DNA of 41,622 nt from an uncultured Alistipes sp. GTDB taxonomy: Bacteria > Bacteroidota > Bacteroidia > Bacteroidales > Rikenellaceae. Below the pieces are notes generated by a model. The model had not been told where the DNA came from, did no database searches, and was given only the letters and a program-made list of their open reading frames with translations. This document shows positions 23,531-32,488 of this stretch, piece by piece. The stretch spans positions 1 through 41,622 of the forward strand of contig CALUMM010000020.1 in the NCBI GenBank assembly GCA_944321755.1. Reading direction: 5' to 3'. The translations under genes were made by a program, and so were the position numbers. Positions within the stretch are counted from its first letter, which is position 1. Each line of letters begins with the position of its first letter.

Positions 23531-24304
23531 CTAATTTCCGGAAGGATGGGTGTCCCGGAATTTTTCCCGAAGGTTGTGTTTGCAGCGCTGGCGGAATTCG
23601 AACCGCAGGCGTTTGAGCACGCCCCAGAACTGGAGGGTTGCCGGATCGGAGTGCACCAGTTCGGCATACCGGTCGAGAATGCGGAGATAGGCCGGGGCCG
23701 AACAGGAGAGACGCCGCAGGTTGTCCAGGCGCCGGCGTTTGGACAACCTGCGGTGAAACGACATGCGGTTGGTGTCGATCAGTTCGAAACGATATCCCTG
23801 GTCTGCGGGCCGGTAGAGGATGTTGCCGATATTCAGGTCTTCGTGGAAGATCCCGGCGTTGTGGACGTGGAACAGAAACTCCGCGAAAGCGTCCAGAATC
23901 CGCGCATCTCCGGGGGTTTCGGCATACCGTTCCGTGACCGGCCGCATGGGCTTCCCGCCGGACCATTTCGAAACGAAATAGCTGTCGCTCAGGAGCCCCC
24001 GGCGGCGGATATCGATGGCGGCGACCATTTCCGGGGTTTCGATGCCAAGTTTGAGCAACCGCCCGGCGTGGAGGTAGGCACGCATGGCCTTGCTTCGCCG
24101 CAGCGTTCCGTAGATCAGCCGGTTGACGGGAGAGGGCCGGCCGTAGCGCTTGACGACGAGTTTCACCCCTTCCGTTTCGAAATATTTGATCGTATTGCGC
24201 CCTTCGTGGAGTGTCGTGCCGTTCCGCTCGAACCAACCGGGATCGGCAAGCTGCCGGAGCCAGGGCTCCAGCCCGGCATATTTCAGATTGACGACTGTTT
24301 TCAT
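23531..24304 (-). CDS. Lipopolysaccharide (Kdo/WaaP-like) kinase family protein
   Basis: A 257-residue protein-kinase-like protein without signal peptide. The catalytic loop is HEDLNIGNIL (about 151-160), with Asp as base and Asn as metal ligand, followed by FELIDTNRM, in which the Asp takes the DFG place. An N-terminal lobe Lys is likely in VKLVVKRYG. Such kinases phosphorylate lipid-A-core sugars (Kdo or heptose), on the inner membrane's cytosolic face. The C-terminus is basic (RLRFEFRQRCKHNLREKF), consistent with membrane contact. Start 24304 (MKTVVNLKYAG) lies 18 bases behind TATCTTTG; the in-frame start at 24325 would lie inside that promoter. It is monocistronic, with no LPS genes beside it. 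Confidence 0.8.
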   Translation of the reverse strand: MKTVVNLKYAGLEPWLRQLADPGWFERNGTTLHEGRNTIKYFETEGVKLVVKRYGRPSPVNRLIYGTLRRSKAMRAYLHAGRLLKLGIETPEMVAAIDIRRRGLLSDSYFVSKWSGGKPMRPVTERYAETPGDARILDAFAEFLFHVHNAGIFHEDLNIGNILYRPADQGYRFELIDTNRMSFHRRLSKRRRLDNLRRLSCSAPAYLRILDRYAELVHSDPATLQFWGVLKRLRFEFRQRCKHNLREKFRDTHPSGN

Positions 24305-24322
24305 GTGGGATTCGGTGTTCGG

Positions 24323-24330
24323 CAAAGATA
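24323..24330 (-). promoter_or_regulatory. -7 element of the kinase gene
   Basis: TATCTTTG on the minus strand, 18 bases before the chosen ATG. Confidence 0.55.
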
Positions 24331-24530
24331 GGCGAAAAGACGATTGGCGGTTTGTCGATATTTCTCCGAATCTCTCCGGATCGGATGTTGTCGGCGTTTC
24401 CGGGCTTCGGCGCCGGACATTCGCGTCCGGTTCCGGATTTTTTTTGAAGGTTTCGTGCGACTGGCATTTTCCTTGTGATTCGCAACTGTTGCCTCTTTTA
24501 TTCGGGATTTTTGGGAGTTGATATTTTGCT

Positions 24531-24597
24531 TCGAAAGTAAATAAATTATTTTTTATTTCGTTTTATTTTGTTTTTATCGAAAGTATCCCTATATTTG
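24531..24597 (+). promoter_or_regulatory. glp operon promoter with repeated TCGAAAGTA boxes
   Basis: TTG at 24568-24570 and TATATTTG at 24590-24597 with a 19-base spacer form the promoter. The sequence TCGAAAGTA occurs twice, at 24531-24539 (upstream of -33) and at 24577-24585 (inside the spacer), in very AT-rich DNA. The boxes are placed as operator sites would be. The rest of the 24331-24530 gap shows no gene. Confidence 0.65.
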
Positions 24598-24618
24598 TCG
24601 TACCTAATTCACCGACCT

Positions 24619-26238
24619 ATGAACAATACGTATGATGTCATCATCATCGGCGGCGGAGCAACCGGAGCCGGCATGGCCCGAGACTGCTCGCTGCGTGGAA
24701 TCCGGTCGCTGCTGCTCGAACGCTCCGACATCTCCACCGGAGCCACCGGCCGCAACCACGGCCTGCTCCACAGCGGAGCCCGTTACGCCGTGACGGACCG
24801 CGAATCGGCCGAAGAGTGCATCCGTGAAAACATGATCCTGCGGAAAATTGCCGCCCACTGTGTCGAGGAGACCGACGGACTGTTTATTTCACTCCCGGAA
24901 GACGGGTTGGAATACCAGTCCGTTTTCGTGGATGCCTGCCGCCGTGCGGGGATCCGCGCCGACGTGATCGACCCCAAGGAGGCCCTGCGGCTGGAACCGT
25001 CGGCCAATCCGGCGTTGATCGGTGCCGTGCGGGTTCCGGACGGCGCCGTGGACCCCTTCCGGCTTACGGCGTCGAACATCCTCGATGCCCGGACTCACGG
25101 CGCCGAGATCCGCACCTATACGGAGGTCATGGAGCTGCTCCGCGAACAGGACCGCATCGTCGGCGTCAGGGCCTACGACCACCGGAATCACTGTGAACTG
25201 AAATTCTACGCCCAGGTCGTCGTCAATGCGGGCGGCATCTGGGGCCACGGCATCGCCGCGAAGGCCGGCATCACGGTTAACATGCTCCCGGCGAAGGGTG
25301 CGCTGCTGATCTTCGGACACCGGGTGAACAACCTCGTGCTGAACCGCTGCCGCAAGCCTGCCGATGCCGACATCCTGGTGCCGGGCGACACGATCTCGCT
25401 CATCGGCACCACGTCGAGCAAGGTCCCCTACGACGAAATCGACCACATGATCATCACGCCCGACGAAGTGGACCTGCTGCTGCGCGAGGGCGAGAAACTG
25501 GCTCCGTCGCTGGCCACGACGCGCATCCTGCGGGCCTATGCCGGGGTGCGCCCGCTGGTGGCTTCGGACGACGACCCGAGCGGCCGGACGGTGAGCCGCG
25601 GCATCGTGCTGCTGGACCACGCCACGCGCGACGGCATGGAGGGATTCATCACCATCACGGGCGGCAAGCTGATGACCTACCGCCTGATGGCCGAGTGGGC
25701 CACGGACCTCGTCTGCAAGAAGATCGGCAACCCGGAGCGGTGCCGCACGGCGGAGATCCCCCTGCCGGGTTCGACGGAGGACCGCAGGGAGGTCGAGAAG
25801 AAGATCCGCAACAAACCCATCGCGCAGCGCCGCTCGTCGATTTCGCGGCACGGCGACCAGGCGGTGAAGATCGACAGCCGGACGTCGATCCAGAACAGTC
25901 TGGTGTGCGAATGCGAGGAGGTCTCGATCGGCGAGGTGGAGTACGCGCTGGAGAACCTTGCGGTGAACAACCTGGTGGACCTGCGGCGCCGGACGCGCGT
26001 CGGAATGGGCACCTGCCAGGGCGAGTTGTGCGCCTGCCGGGCTGCGGGGCTCATGGGCCGCAGGGACCCGGTCTGCGCCCGGAAGGCGAAGGCCGATCTG
26101 GTGTCGTTCCTGAACGAGCGCTGGAAGGGCATGGCCCCGATTGCCTGGGGCGACACGCTGCGTGAGAGCGAGTACATGACGTGGGTCTACGAGAGCGTGT
26201 GCGGATTGTCGGACGAAGCAAAAACAGCATCAAAATGA
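24619..26238 (+). CDS. glpA: Anaerobic glycerol-3-phosphate dehydrogenase, subunit A
   Basis: A 539-residue FAD flavoprotein that oxidises sn-glycerol-3-phosphate to dihydroxyacetone phosphate and passes electrons through GlpB/GlpC to menaquinone. The FAD-binding motif is VIIIGGGATGAGMARD (residues 7-22); GRNHGLLHSGARYA and IRADVIDPKEALRLEP follow, as in the GlpA/GlpD family. The C-terminal BFD-like [2Fe-2S] domain is complete: VCECEEVSIGEVEYAL, then GMGTCQGELCACRAAG. This domain and length distinguish GlpA from aerobic GlpD of Gram-negatives. The start at 24619 sits 21 bases behind a strong promoter. The stop overlaps glpB (ATGA). Confidence 0.95.
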   Translation: MNNTYDVIIIGGGATGAGMARDCSLRGIRSLLLERSDISTGATGRNHGLLHSGARYAVTDRESAEECIRENMILRKIAAHCVEETDGLFISLPEDGLEYQSVFVDACRRAGIRADVIDPKEALRLEPSANPALIGAVRVPDGAVDPFRLTASNILDARTHGAEIRTYTEVMELLREQDRIVGVRAYDHRNHCELKFYAQVVVNAGGIWGHGIAAKAGITVNMLPAKGALLIFGHRVNNLVLNRCRKPADADILVPGDTISLIGTTSSKVPYDEIDHMIITPDEVDLLLREGEKLAPSLATTRILRAYAGVRPLVASDDDPSGRTVSRGIVLLDHATRDGMEGFITITGGKLMTYRLMAEWATDLVCKKIGNPERCRTAEIPLPGSTEDRREVEKKIRNKPIAQRRSSISRHGDQAVKIDSRTSIQNSLVCECEEVSIGEVEYALENLAVNNLVDLRRRTRVGMGTCQGELCACRAAGLMGRRDPVCARKAKADLVSFLNERWKGMAPIAWGDTLRESEYMTWVYESVCGLSDEAKTASK

Positions 26239-27491
26239 GATTCGATACAGTCATCATCGGAGGCGGACTGGCCGGCATGACGTGCGGCATCCGCCTGACG
26301 GAAGCGGGACAGCGCTGTGCGATCGTCTCGCAGGGTCAGAGTGCGATCCACTTTTCGTCGGGGTCGTTCGATCTGCTGGGGAGCCTGCCCGACGGCACTC
26401 CCGTCACGGACCCGGTGGCGGGGATTGCCGCCCTGGCGAAGATCGCCCCGTCGCACCCCTACTCCAGAATCGGAGCGGAGCGCTGCGCGCGTTATGCGCA
26501 GGAGGCTCCGGAGTTGTTGCGCGGGGCCGGGATCCGGGTTGCGGGCGACAGCCGCCGCAACCACTTCCGGATCACGCCCATGGGCAAGGCGAAGCGCACG
26601 TGGCTGACCATCGACGGCTACCTGACGGCCGATGAAGCGGACCGGCTTCCGTTCAAGACGGTGTGTATCGTCAATGTGGAGGGATTTCTGGATTTCTACC
26701 CGGAGTTTATCGCCGAGGAGTTCCGCCATCGCGGCATCGAGTGCCGTTTCGGGAGCTTCAACCACCCGGATCTGGAGCAGATCCGCAAGAATCCGAGCGA
26801 GATGCGTTCGGCGAACATCGCCCGGGTCTTCGACCGGGAGGCCAATCTGGAGGCCTTGGCCGAGGAGTTGCGGCGACTGGCTCCGGAGAGCGATGCGCTG
26901 ATTCTTCCGGCGTTGATCGGCCTTGTGCGCAACGATTCGCTGGAGTTCCTGCGCTCGCGGGTCGGGCATCCGATCTACCTGCTTCCTACCCTTCCGCCGT
27001 CGATTCCGGGCATCCGGGCGCAGCAGGCCCTGCAGCACCGCTTCCGGGCGCTGGGGGGTGAATACTTCCTGGGCGACAGCGTTGTGTCGGCCGAACTGAA
27101 GGGCTCCCGCGTGGAGCGTATCTTCACGGCCAACCACGGCAACATTCCCTTCGAGGCGAAGCACTTCGTGCTGGCGACGGGCAGTTTCTTCAGCAAGGGG
27201 CTGCAGGCGACTCCCGACCGGATTGTGGAGCCGGTTTTCGGGGCGGATACGGAGTTTGCCCCGACCCGTTCGGAGTGGTACACGCTGCGTTTCTTCGACC
27301 GGCAGGCCTATCAGGCCTTCGGCGTAAAGACCGACTCTTCGCTGCGCGTTTTGAAGGAGGGGCAAGTGCTCGAAAACCTGTATTGTGCAGGAGCGGGGCT
27401 TGCGGGCTTCCATCCGGTGCAGGAGGGTTGCGGTGCGGGTGTCTCGATGCTTTCGGCCCTCCATGTGGCGGAAAACATTTCGGGAAATTGA
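26235..27491 (+). CDS. glpB: Anaerobic glycerol-3-phosphate dehydrogenase, subunit B
   Basis: A 418-residue flavoprotein subunit of the GlpABC complex. It starts with the nucleotide-binding fold FDTVIIGGGLAGMTCGIRL and keeps family motifs QSAIHFSSGSFDLLG and LPTLPPSIPGIRAQQAL; near the end GAGLAGFHPVQEGCGAGVSM closes the FAD site. It probably relays electrons from GlpA to GlpC at the membrane. The ATG overlaps the glpA stop by four bases. The stop codon lies inside a dispersed repeat element (27486-27547), and an unusual 345-base gap separates it from glpC, whereas glpABC is often continuous in other bacteria. Confidence 0.93.
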   Translation: MRFDTVIIGGGLAGMTCGIRLTEAGQRCAIVSQGQSAIHFSSGSFDLLGSLPDGTPVTDPVAGIAALAKIAPSHPYSRIGAERCARYAQEAPELLRGAGIRVAGDSRRNHFRITPMGKAKRTWLTIDGYLTADEADRLPFKTVCIVNVEGFLDFYPEFIAEEFRHRGIECRFGSFNHPDLEQIRKNPSEMRSANIARVFDREANLEALAEELRRLAPESDALILPALIGLVRNDSLEFLRSRVGHPIYLLPTLPPSIPGIRAQQALQHRFRALGGEYFLGDSVVSAELKGSRVERIFTANHGNIPFEAKHFVLATGSFFSKGLQATPDRIVEPVFGADTEFAPTRSEWYTLRFFDRQAYQAFGVKTDSSLRVLKEGQVLENLYCAGAGLAGFHPVQEGCGAGVSMLSALHVAENISGN

Positions 27492-27547
27492 GAATTGAAA
27501 ATGGAGAATTGAAAATTAGGGGATAACGGCGATCTGAAGGCTTTGGC
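27486..27547 (+). repeat. Dispersed 3'-end repeat, copy following glpB
   Basis: Starts at the glpB stop codon (AATTGA) and runs AATTGAAAATGG, AATTGAAAATTAGG, ATAACGGCGATCTGAAGG, CTTTGGC. The same element, with only a few differences over 55 bases, lies in reverse orientation at 32434-32488, again starting at a stop codon. Confidence 0.9.
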
Positions 27548-27836
27548 ATTCCACAGTCGAAATGGCCTTCCACATAAAGCCCACGCCTGAGGCGGGGGTT
27601 TGGGGGTGGGTCAGATTTGGATACGCGGCCGCGGGCCGCGAACAACGTCGGTCGGTGCTTTCCCTACCGGTGAGACGCCGCAGTTCAGGTCGGAATCGCA
27701 CCTTCGGCCTTTTCCCTGCCTGAGGCGGGGGTTTGGGGGTGGGTCAGATTTGAATACGACGCCAAAGGCAGCGAGCAACAGCGGACGGCAGCATAATGAG
27801 GATAAAATTTGATGATACGTTAAACAGCAATCAATC
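27548..27836. repeat. glpB-glpC spacer with 41-bp direct repeats
   Basis: Two copies of a 41-base G-rich unit (27585-27625 and 27718-27758: GCCTGAGGCGGGGGTTTGGG..., ending ATTTGRATACG) lie 133 bases apart, and similarity continues weakly into the following 30 bases (GCGAACAACG versus GCGAGCAACA). I find no convincing gene and no clear promoter in this spacer. Confidence 0.75.
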
Positions 27837-29060
27837 ATGAACATTCAGCAGAACAGCGTCAGCGAGAATAATTTCGAGCAGTGCATCAAATGTACGATCT
27901 GCACGGTGTACTGCCCGGTGGCTGCGGCGAACCCGGACTACCCGGGCCCGAAACAGGCGGGTCCGGACGGTGAGCGCCTGCGGCTCAAACAGCCCGATTT
28001 CTTCGACAACGCCCTGAAATACTGCATGAACTGCAAGCGTTGCGAGGTGGCGTGCCCGTCGAACGTGCGCATCGGCGACATCATCCAGTCGGCGCGCATC
28101 AAGTACGGGCCGCAGCACAACACGTCGCTGCGGAACTTCGTGCTGGCCAATACGGACCTCGTGGGGACGCTGGCCACGCCCTTTGCGCCGATCGTCAATA
28201 CGACCGTGAAGCTGAAACCCGTCCGCTTCATGATGGACAAGGTGATGGCGATCGACCACCGTCGCGTGTTCCCGAAGTATGCGCACGGGACCTTCACGTC
28301 GTGGTACCGCAAGCACGCTGCGGCGGCACAGGAGGCCTTCCCGAAGCAGGTGGCCTACTTCCACGGCTGCTACGTGAACTACAACAACCCGCAACTGGGC
28401 AAGGACCTGCTGCGGATCATGAATGCCCTGGGCTACGGCGTGCAGCTGCTCGACAAGGAGAAGTGCTGCGGCGTGGCGCTGATCTCGAACGGACTCTACA
28501 AGCAGGCGCGGCGCCAGGCCGCGACGAACCTGCAGTCGATCCGCACGTCGGTGAAGGGCCGCGACCTGGACGTGATCACCACGTCGTCGACCTGCACCTT
28601 CACGCTGCGCGACGAATACCCGCACCTGCTGGGGCTCGAAAACGACGACGTGCGCGACCGCATCGAGCTGGCCACGCGCTACCTCTACCGGCTGATCCAG
28701 TCGGGGCGGGCGGAGTTGAAATTCAAGGATACCACCCCGCTGCGGGTCGCCTACCACACGCCGTGCCACATGGAGAAGATGGGATGGGGATATTACTCGA
28801 TCGAGCTGCTGCGGATGATTCCGGGCGTGGAGGTCACGGTGCTCGATTCGCAGTGCTGCGGCATCGGCGGGACCTACGGTTTCAAGAAGGAGAACTACGA
28901 GGTTTCGCAGGCCATCGGCGCTCCGCTGTTCCGCCAGATCGAGGAGTCGGGGGCCGATATCGTGGCCACGGACTGCGAGACCTGCAAATGGCAGATCGAG
29001 ATGTCGACCTCGAAGCCCTGCGAACATCCGCTGCACATCCTGGCTTCGCGGCTGGCGTAG
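27837..29060 (+). CDS. glpC: Anaerobic glycerol-3-phosphate dehydrogenase, subunit C
   Basis: A 407-residue iron-sulfur, membrane-associated subunit that links GlpAB to menaquinone. Two ferredoxin-type 4Fe-4S motifs are present: CIKCTICTVYCP (Cys16, 19, 22, 26) and CMNCKRCEVACP (Cys63, 66, 69, 73). Two CCG domains follow: HGCYVNYNNPQLG with KEKCCGVALI, and HTPCHMEKMGWG with DSQCCGIGGTYGF. The latter are typical of heterodisulfide-reductase-like quinone-interacting subunits. It begins after the repeat-filled spacer and is followed 69 bases later by glpK. Confidence 0.94.
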   Translation: MNIQQNSVSENNFEQCIKCTICTVYCPVAAANPDYPGPKQAGPDGERLRLKQPDFFDNALKYCMNCKRCEVACPSNVRIGDIIQSARIKYGPQHNTSLRNFVLANTDLVGTLATPFAPIVNTTVKLKPVRFMMDKVMAIDHRRVFPKYAHGTFTSWYRKHAAAAQEAFPKQVAYFHGCYVNYNNPQLGKDLLRIMNALGYGVQLLDKEKCCGVALISNGLYKQARRQAATNLQSIRTSVKGRDLDVITTSSTCTFTLRDEYPHLLGLENDDVRDRIELATRYLYRLIQSGRAELKFKDTTPLRVAYHTPCHMEKMGWGYYSIELLRMIPGVEVTVLDSQCCGIGGTYGFKKENYEVSQAIGAPLFRQIEESGADIVATDCETCKWQIEMSTSKPCEHPLHILASRLA

Positions 29061-29129
29061 CGGGGCCGCTCCGCGGGGCGGAATCGAACAGACACTACTA
29101 TTTACCGAAAAACCAACCATAAAACGATT

Positions 29130-30626
29130 ATGAAACAGTACATTCTTGCACTCGACCAGGGGACAAGCAGCTCCCGGGCCATTGTTTTCGATGAGAAGGG
29201 CGCGACGTGTGCCGTTGCGCAGAAGGAGTTCCGTCAGATCTTCCCGAAATCGGGCTGGGTGGAGCACGATCCGCACGAGATCTGGTCGTCGCAGGCTTCG
29301 GTGATTGCCGAGGCGATCACGATGATGGACATCAACGGGCTGAACATCGCCGGCATCGGCATCACGAACCAGCGAGAGACGACGATCGTGTGGGATTCGG
29401 AGACCGAGGAGCCGGTCTACAACGCGATTGTGTGGCAGGACCGCCGCACGTCGGACTACTGCGACGAGTTGAAGAACCAGGGCCTCACGGAGATGATCCG
29501 CCAGAAGACGGGCCTGATTATCGACGCCTACTTCAGCGCCACGAAGATCAAATGGATCCTGGACAACGTTCCCGGGGCCCGCGAGCGCGCCGAGAAGGGC
29601 AAGCTGATGTTCGGAACGGTCGACACGTGGCTCATCTGGCGCCTGACGCGCGGTGAGGTGCACGTGACGGACGTGAGCAACGCTTCGCGGACGATGCTCT
29701 TCAACATCAACACGCTGGAGTGGGATCAGGAGCTGCTGGACCTGTTCCGGATTCCGCGGTCGATGATGCCGGAGGTGAAGTCGTCGAGCGAGGTCTACGG
29801 CCACACGAAGACGACGATTTTCGCCCACAAGGTTCCCATTTCGGGCATTGCGGGCGACCAGCAGGCCGCCTTGTTCGGGCAGATGTGCACCGAGCCGGGA
29901 ATGGTCAAGAATACCTACGGCACGGGCTGCTTCCTCCTGATGAACAGCGGCGAGAAGCCGATCCTTTCGCAGAACAACCTGCTGACGACCGTGGCATGGA
30001 AGATCGGCGACAAGGTAAACTACGCTTTGGAAGGAAGTATCTTCGTCGGCGGTTCGGTCGTGCAGTGGCTGCGTGACGGGCTGGGCGTGATCAACTCCTC
30101 GTCGGAGGTCGAGGCGCTGGCGTCGCAGGTGCCCGATACGAACGGCGTCTATTTCGTGCCGGCACTGACGGGCCTCGGAGCTCCGTGGTGGGACCAGTAT
30201 GCACGCGGTACGATCGTGGGGATCAGCCGCGGCACCACGACGGCTCACATCGCGCGTGCGGCGCTCGAAGGCATCGCCTTCCAGACGATGGACATCACGG
30301 CAGCCATGTCGCGGGATGCGGGCATTCCGCTCAAGGAGTTGAAGGTCGACGGCGGGGCTTCGCGCAACAACCTGCTGATGCAGTTCCAGGCCGACATTCT
30401 CGGCACGAAGGTGATCCGTCCGCAGGTTGTGGAGACCACGGCCATGGGTGCGGCCTATCTGGCGGGTTTGGCCGTAGGCTACTGGTCGAGCATCGACGAG
30501 ATCCGCAAGCAGTGGCAGATCGACCGCGTCTTCGAGCCCTCGATGGAGGAAGCGAAGGTGGCCGAGGCGAAGGCCGGCTGGACCGATGCCGTGAAACGCA
30601 CGCTGAGCGACTACACCAAACGTTAG
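29130..30626 (+). CDS. glpK: Glycerol kinase
   Basis: A 498-residue FGGY-family kinase that phosphorylates glycerol with ATP to sn-glycerol-3-phosphate, the GlpABC substrate. Motifs: ATP loop [14 protein letters not shown] (residues 6-19), glycerol-binding NQRETTIVW with [37 protein letters not shown], and the C-terminal signature [19 protein letters not shown]. The length is the family norm and no key residue is missing. It is cytosolic, and its position between glpC and glpF makes the route from glycerol uptake to oxidation a single transcription unit. Confidence 0.97.
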   Translation: MKQYILALDQGTSSSRAIVFDEKGATCAVAQKEFRQIFPKSGWVEHDPHEIWSSQASVIAEAITMMDINGLNIAGIGITNQRETTIVWDSETEEPVYNAIVWQDRRTSDYCDELKNQGLTEMIRQKTGLIIDAYFSATKIKWILDNVPGARERAEKGKLMFGTVDTWLIWRLTRGEVHVTDVSNASRTMLFNINTLEWDQELLDLFRIPRSMMPEVKSSSEVYGHTKTTIFAHKVPISGIAGDQQAALFGQMCTEPGMVKNTYGTGCFLLMNSGEKPILSQNNLLTTVAWKIGDKVNYALEGSIFVGGSVVQWLRDGLGVINSSSEVEALASQVPDTNGVYFVPALTGLGAPWWDQYARGTIVGISRGTTTAHIARAALEGIAFQTMDITAAMSRDAGIPLKELKVDGGASRNNLLMQFQADILGTKVIRPQVVETTAMGAAYLAGLAVGYWSSIDEIRKQWQIDRVFEPSMEEAKVAEAKAGWTDAVKRTLSDYTKR

Positions 30627-30683
30627 CCGCCGGATACCGATTCAAAAACTCATAAAGACCTGAAAAACAACGGAGAAATCCGG

Positions 30684-30770
30684 AGGCTTCGGAAAATCCC
30701 GGAAAAATCCCGGAAAAATCCCGGGATCCCGGAGCGTTCCGGAAAATCTTCGGAAAACCTTAAAACCTTA
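30684..30770. repeat. Short tandem repeats in the glpK-glpF gap
   Basis: Units of about 11 bases around ATCCCGGAAAA occur three to four times in a row, then degenerate copies (TTCCGGAAAATCTTCGGAAAA). This purine-rich leader precedes glpF. Confidence 0.7.
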
Positions 30771-30775
30771 TAGCT

Positions 30776-31513
30776 ATGAACGACGTTATGGTAAAGTGCC
30801 TGTTCGAGTTCATCGGTACGGCCGTGTTGGTATTGTTCGGCGACGGCGTCGTCGCCTGTACGACGCTGAAGAAATCCAAGGGAGAGAATGCCGGCTGGGT
30901 GGTCATTACGCTGGCGTGGGGTCTTGCCGTCATGCTGGGCGTCTTCATCTCGGGCCCCTACTCGGGCGCGCATCTGAATCCGGCCGTAACGCTGGGCCTG
31001 GCGGCAGCCGGGACCTTTGCGTGGTCGATGGTCATCCCGTATATCGTTGCGCAGATGCTGGGCGGTTTCGTGGGTGCGATCCTCGTCTACGCCTTCTACA
31101 AGGACCACTACGACGCCACGTCGGACCCCGCGACCAAACTCGGGACCTTCTGCACGATTCCGGCCATCCGCAACTACGGCCGCAACCTCTTCTGTGAGAT
31201 CGTCGGCACGTTCGTGCTGGTGTTCGTGATCCTCGCTCTCTCGATCGACGGCAATACGTCGGAAGTCGGCATGGGTGCCCTGGGGGCCTTCCCCGTTGCG
31301 ATGCTGATCGTGGCGCTGGGTATGTCGCTCGGCGGTACGACGGGATACGCCATCAATCCGGCCCGCGACCTGGCACCGCGTCTGGCGCACGCCATCCTGC
31401 CGATCAAGGGCAAGGGTTCGAACGACTGGGGTTACTCGTGGGTACCGGTCGTCGGGCCGATCCTGGGCGGCTTCATCGCCGCGGCACTCTATTGCGTGAT
31501 CTATTGCTACTGA
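30776..31513 (+). CDS. glpF: Glycerol facilitator (aquaglyceroporin)
   Basis: A 245-residue inner-membrane channel of the MIP family with six transmembrane helices and two half-helices. Both NPA boxes are present: GAHLNPAVTLG (Asn68) and YAINPARDLAPRL (Asn194). Asp after NPAR (Asp198) and the short GTTGYAINPARD segment are characteristic of GlpF-type glycerol channels as opposed to water-only aquaporins. It probably lets glycerol diffuse into the cytosol where GlpK traps it. It lies between glpK and the outer-membrane protein gene, 13 bases from the latter, so those two are surely co-transcribed. Confidence 0.95.
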   Translation: MNDVMVKCLFEFIGTAVLVLFGDGVVACTTLKKSKGENAGWVVITLAWGLAVMLGVFISGPYSGAHLNPAVTLGLAAAGTFAWSMVIPYIVAQMLGGFVGAILVYAFYKDHYDATSDPATKLGTFCTIPAIRNYGRNLFCEIVGTFVLVFVILALSIDGNTSEVGMGALGAFPVAMLIVALGMSLGGTTGYAINPARDLAPRLAHAILPIKGKGSNDWGYSWVPVVGPILGGFIAAALYCVIYCY

Positions 31514-31526
31514 AAACCCTGCAGCC

Positions 31527-32276
31527 ATGAAAAACCTGAAACATCTTGCAGTGCTCATCGGGGCATTGCTGCTTTCGGCGTCGGCCTTCGGGCAAACCGC
31601 ACGCCTGCATCTGAACGGGACCTTGCAGAACATGCACCTGTGGCGGGGGCTGCAGGTTGCCGACGGCGGCGTCCTGGCCGCGGATCTGAATGTCGGCTTC
31701 CTGGACGACGGCCTGAAGGTGGGCCTGTGGGGCGGTACGGATTTCACGGGCGACTACAAGGAGTTCGACTACTACGTTTCGTATTCGGTGGCGGGCTTCA
31801 CGGTGGCCGTGTGGGACATCTTCAACTACTCGCCGGAGCTGCCCTTCAGCAAGGACATCTTCAACTACAACAAGTTCTCGACGACGCACTTCCTCGATCT
31901 GAGCGTGGCCTACAATTTCGACACGAAATTCAACGTTCCCCTGCGCCTGTACTGGGCTACGATCTTTGCGGGCCGCGATCTGAACACGGCAGGTGACAAC
32001 CGCTATTCGACCTTTGTGAGCGCCGAGTACAGCGTCTACCGCAATGAGAACTGGATTGTGGACGTAGGTTTGGGCGGTACCTTCGCCTTCAACCGGGACG
32101 ATCTCGACGGCGATGCGAATTTCTACGGGAATGACGGCATCAACCAGATCTCGCTGCGCACGACCTACAAACTGAAACTGGGACGCTTCGACATGCCGGT
32201 CTTCGCCCATGCGATGTGGAACCCCGACCTGAAGGACGGTTACCTGCAGGTGGGTATCAACCTGTTTGCCTTCTGA
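31527..32276 (+). CDS. Outer-membrane beta-barrel protein of the glp operon
   Basis: A 249-residue exported protein: signal residues 1-22 (LAVLIGALLLSASAFGQ), then alternating hydrophobic/polar strands rich in aromatic residues and ending in Phe (GYLQVGINLFAF), as outer-membrane barrels do. The opening NMHLWRGLQVADGGVLAADL with GLWGGTDFTGDYKEFDYYV resembles the TorF/Gcw_chp type of putative porins, by eye. As last gene of the glp operon, just before a terminator, it could be the outer-membrane entry for glycerol or glycerophospho-compounds. That function is inferred from position only. Confidence 0.75.
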   Translation: MKNLKHLAVLIGALLLSASAFGQTARLHLNGTLQNMHLWRGLQVADGGVLAADLNVGFLDDGLKVGLWGGTDFTGDYKEFDYYVSYSVAGFTVAVWDIFNYSPELPFSKDIFNYNKFSTTHFLDLSVAYNFDTKFNVPLRLYWATIFAGRDLNTAGDNRYSTFVSAEYSVYRNENWIVDVGLGGTFAFNRDDLDGDANFYGNDGINQISLRTTYKLKLGRFDMPVFAHAMWNPDLKDGYLQVGINLFAF

Positions 32277-32301
32277 TCCGTGTGGAGGAGGTAAAAAGCG
32301 G

Positions 32302-32334
32302 AAAACCGGGAGGTCTGGAACCTTCCGGTTTTTT
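32302..32334 (+). terminator. Terminator of the glp operon
   Basis: AAAACCGGGAGG and CCTTCCGGTTTT pair around TCTGGAA and are followed by a T-run, 26 bases after the stop codon of the barrel gene. Confidence 0.85.
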
Positions 32335-32433
32335 CGTAGTGTGTGCGATTTTTTTGTGGCGAGAGGAATGGGGAATGGCGGATCGGGAATTTTTCATTTT
32401 TCATTGTCCATTTTCCATTCTCAATTTTGGAAA

Positions 32434-32488
32434 GCCAAAGCCTTCAGATCGCCGTTATTCCCAAATTTTCAATTCTCCATTTTCAATT
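32434..32488 (-). repeat. Dispersed 3'-end repeat, copy following the flavodoxin gene
   Basis: Nearly identical, over 55 bases, to the element behind glpB, in reverse orientation, and again beginning at a stop codon inside AATTGA. Beyond it (32395-32433) come more degenerate AAAATGG/GAATTGA units. Confidence 0.88.

Noticed and set aside
27611-27844. Short frames in the glpB-glpC spacer
   Set aside because: They only translate the G-rich repeats (KSDPPPNPRLR-type products) and have no start context.
27831-30248. 805-codon minus-strand frame opposite glpC and glpK
   Set aside because: The plus-strand genes have complete family motifs; the antisense frame is Arg/His/Val-rich and without recognisable domain.
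27486-32488. Invertible DNA segment bounded by the inverted 55-bp repeats
   Set aside because: Inversion would split the glp operon, no recombinase is nearby, and both repeats start at stop codons, which fits dispersed 3' elements better.
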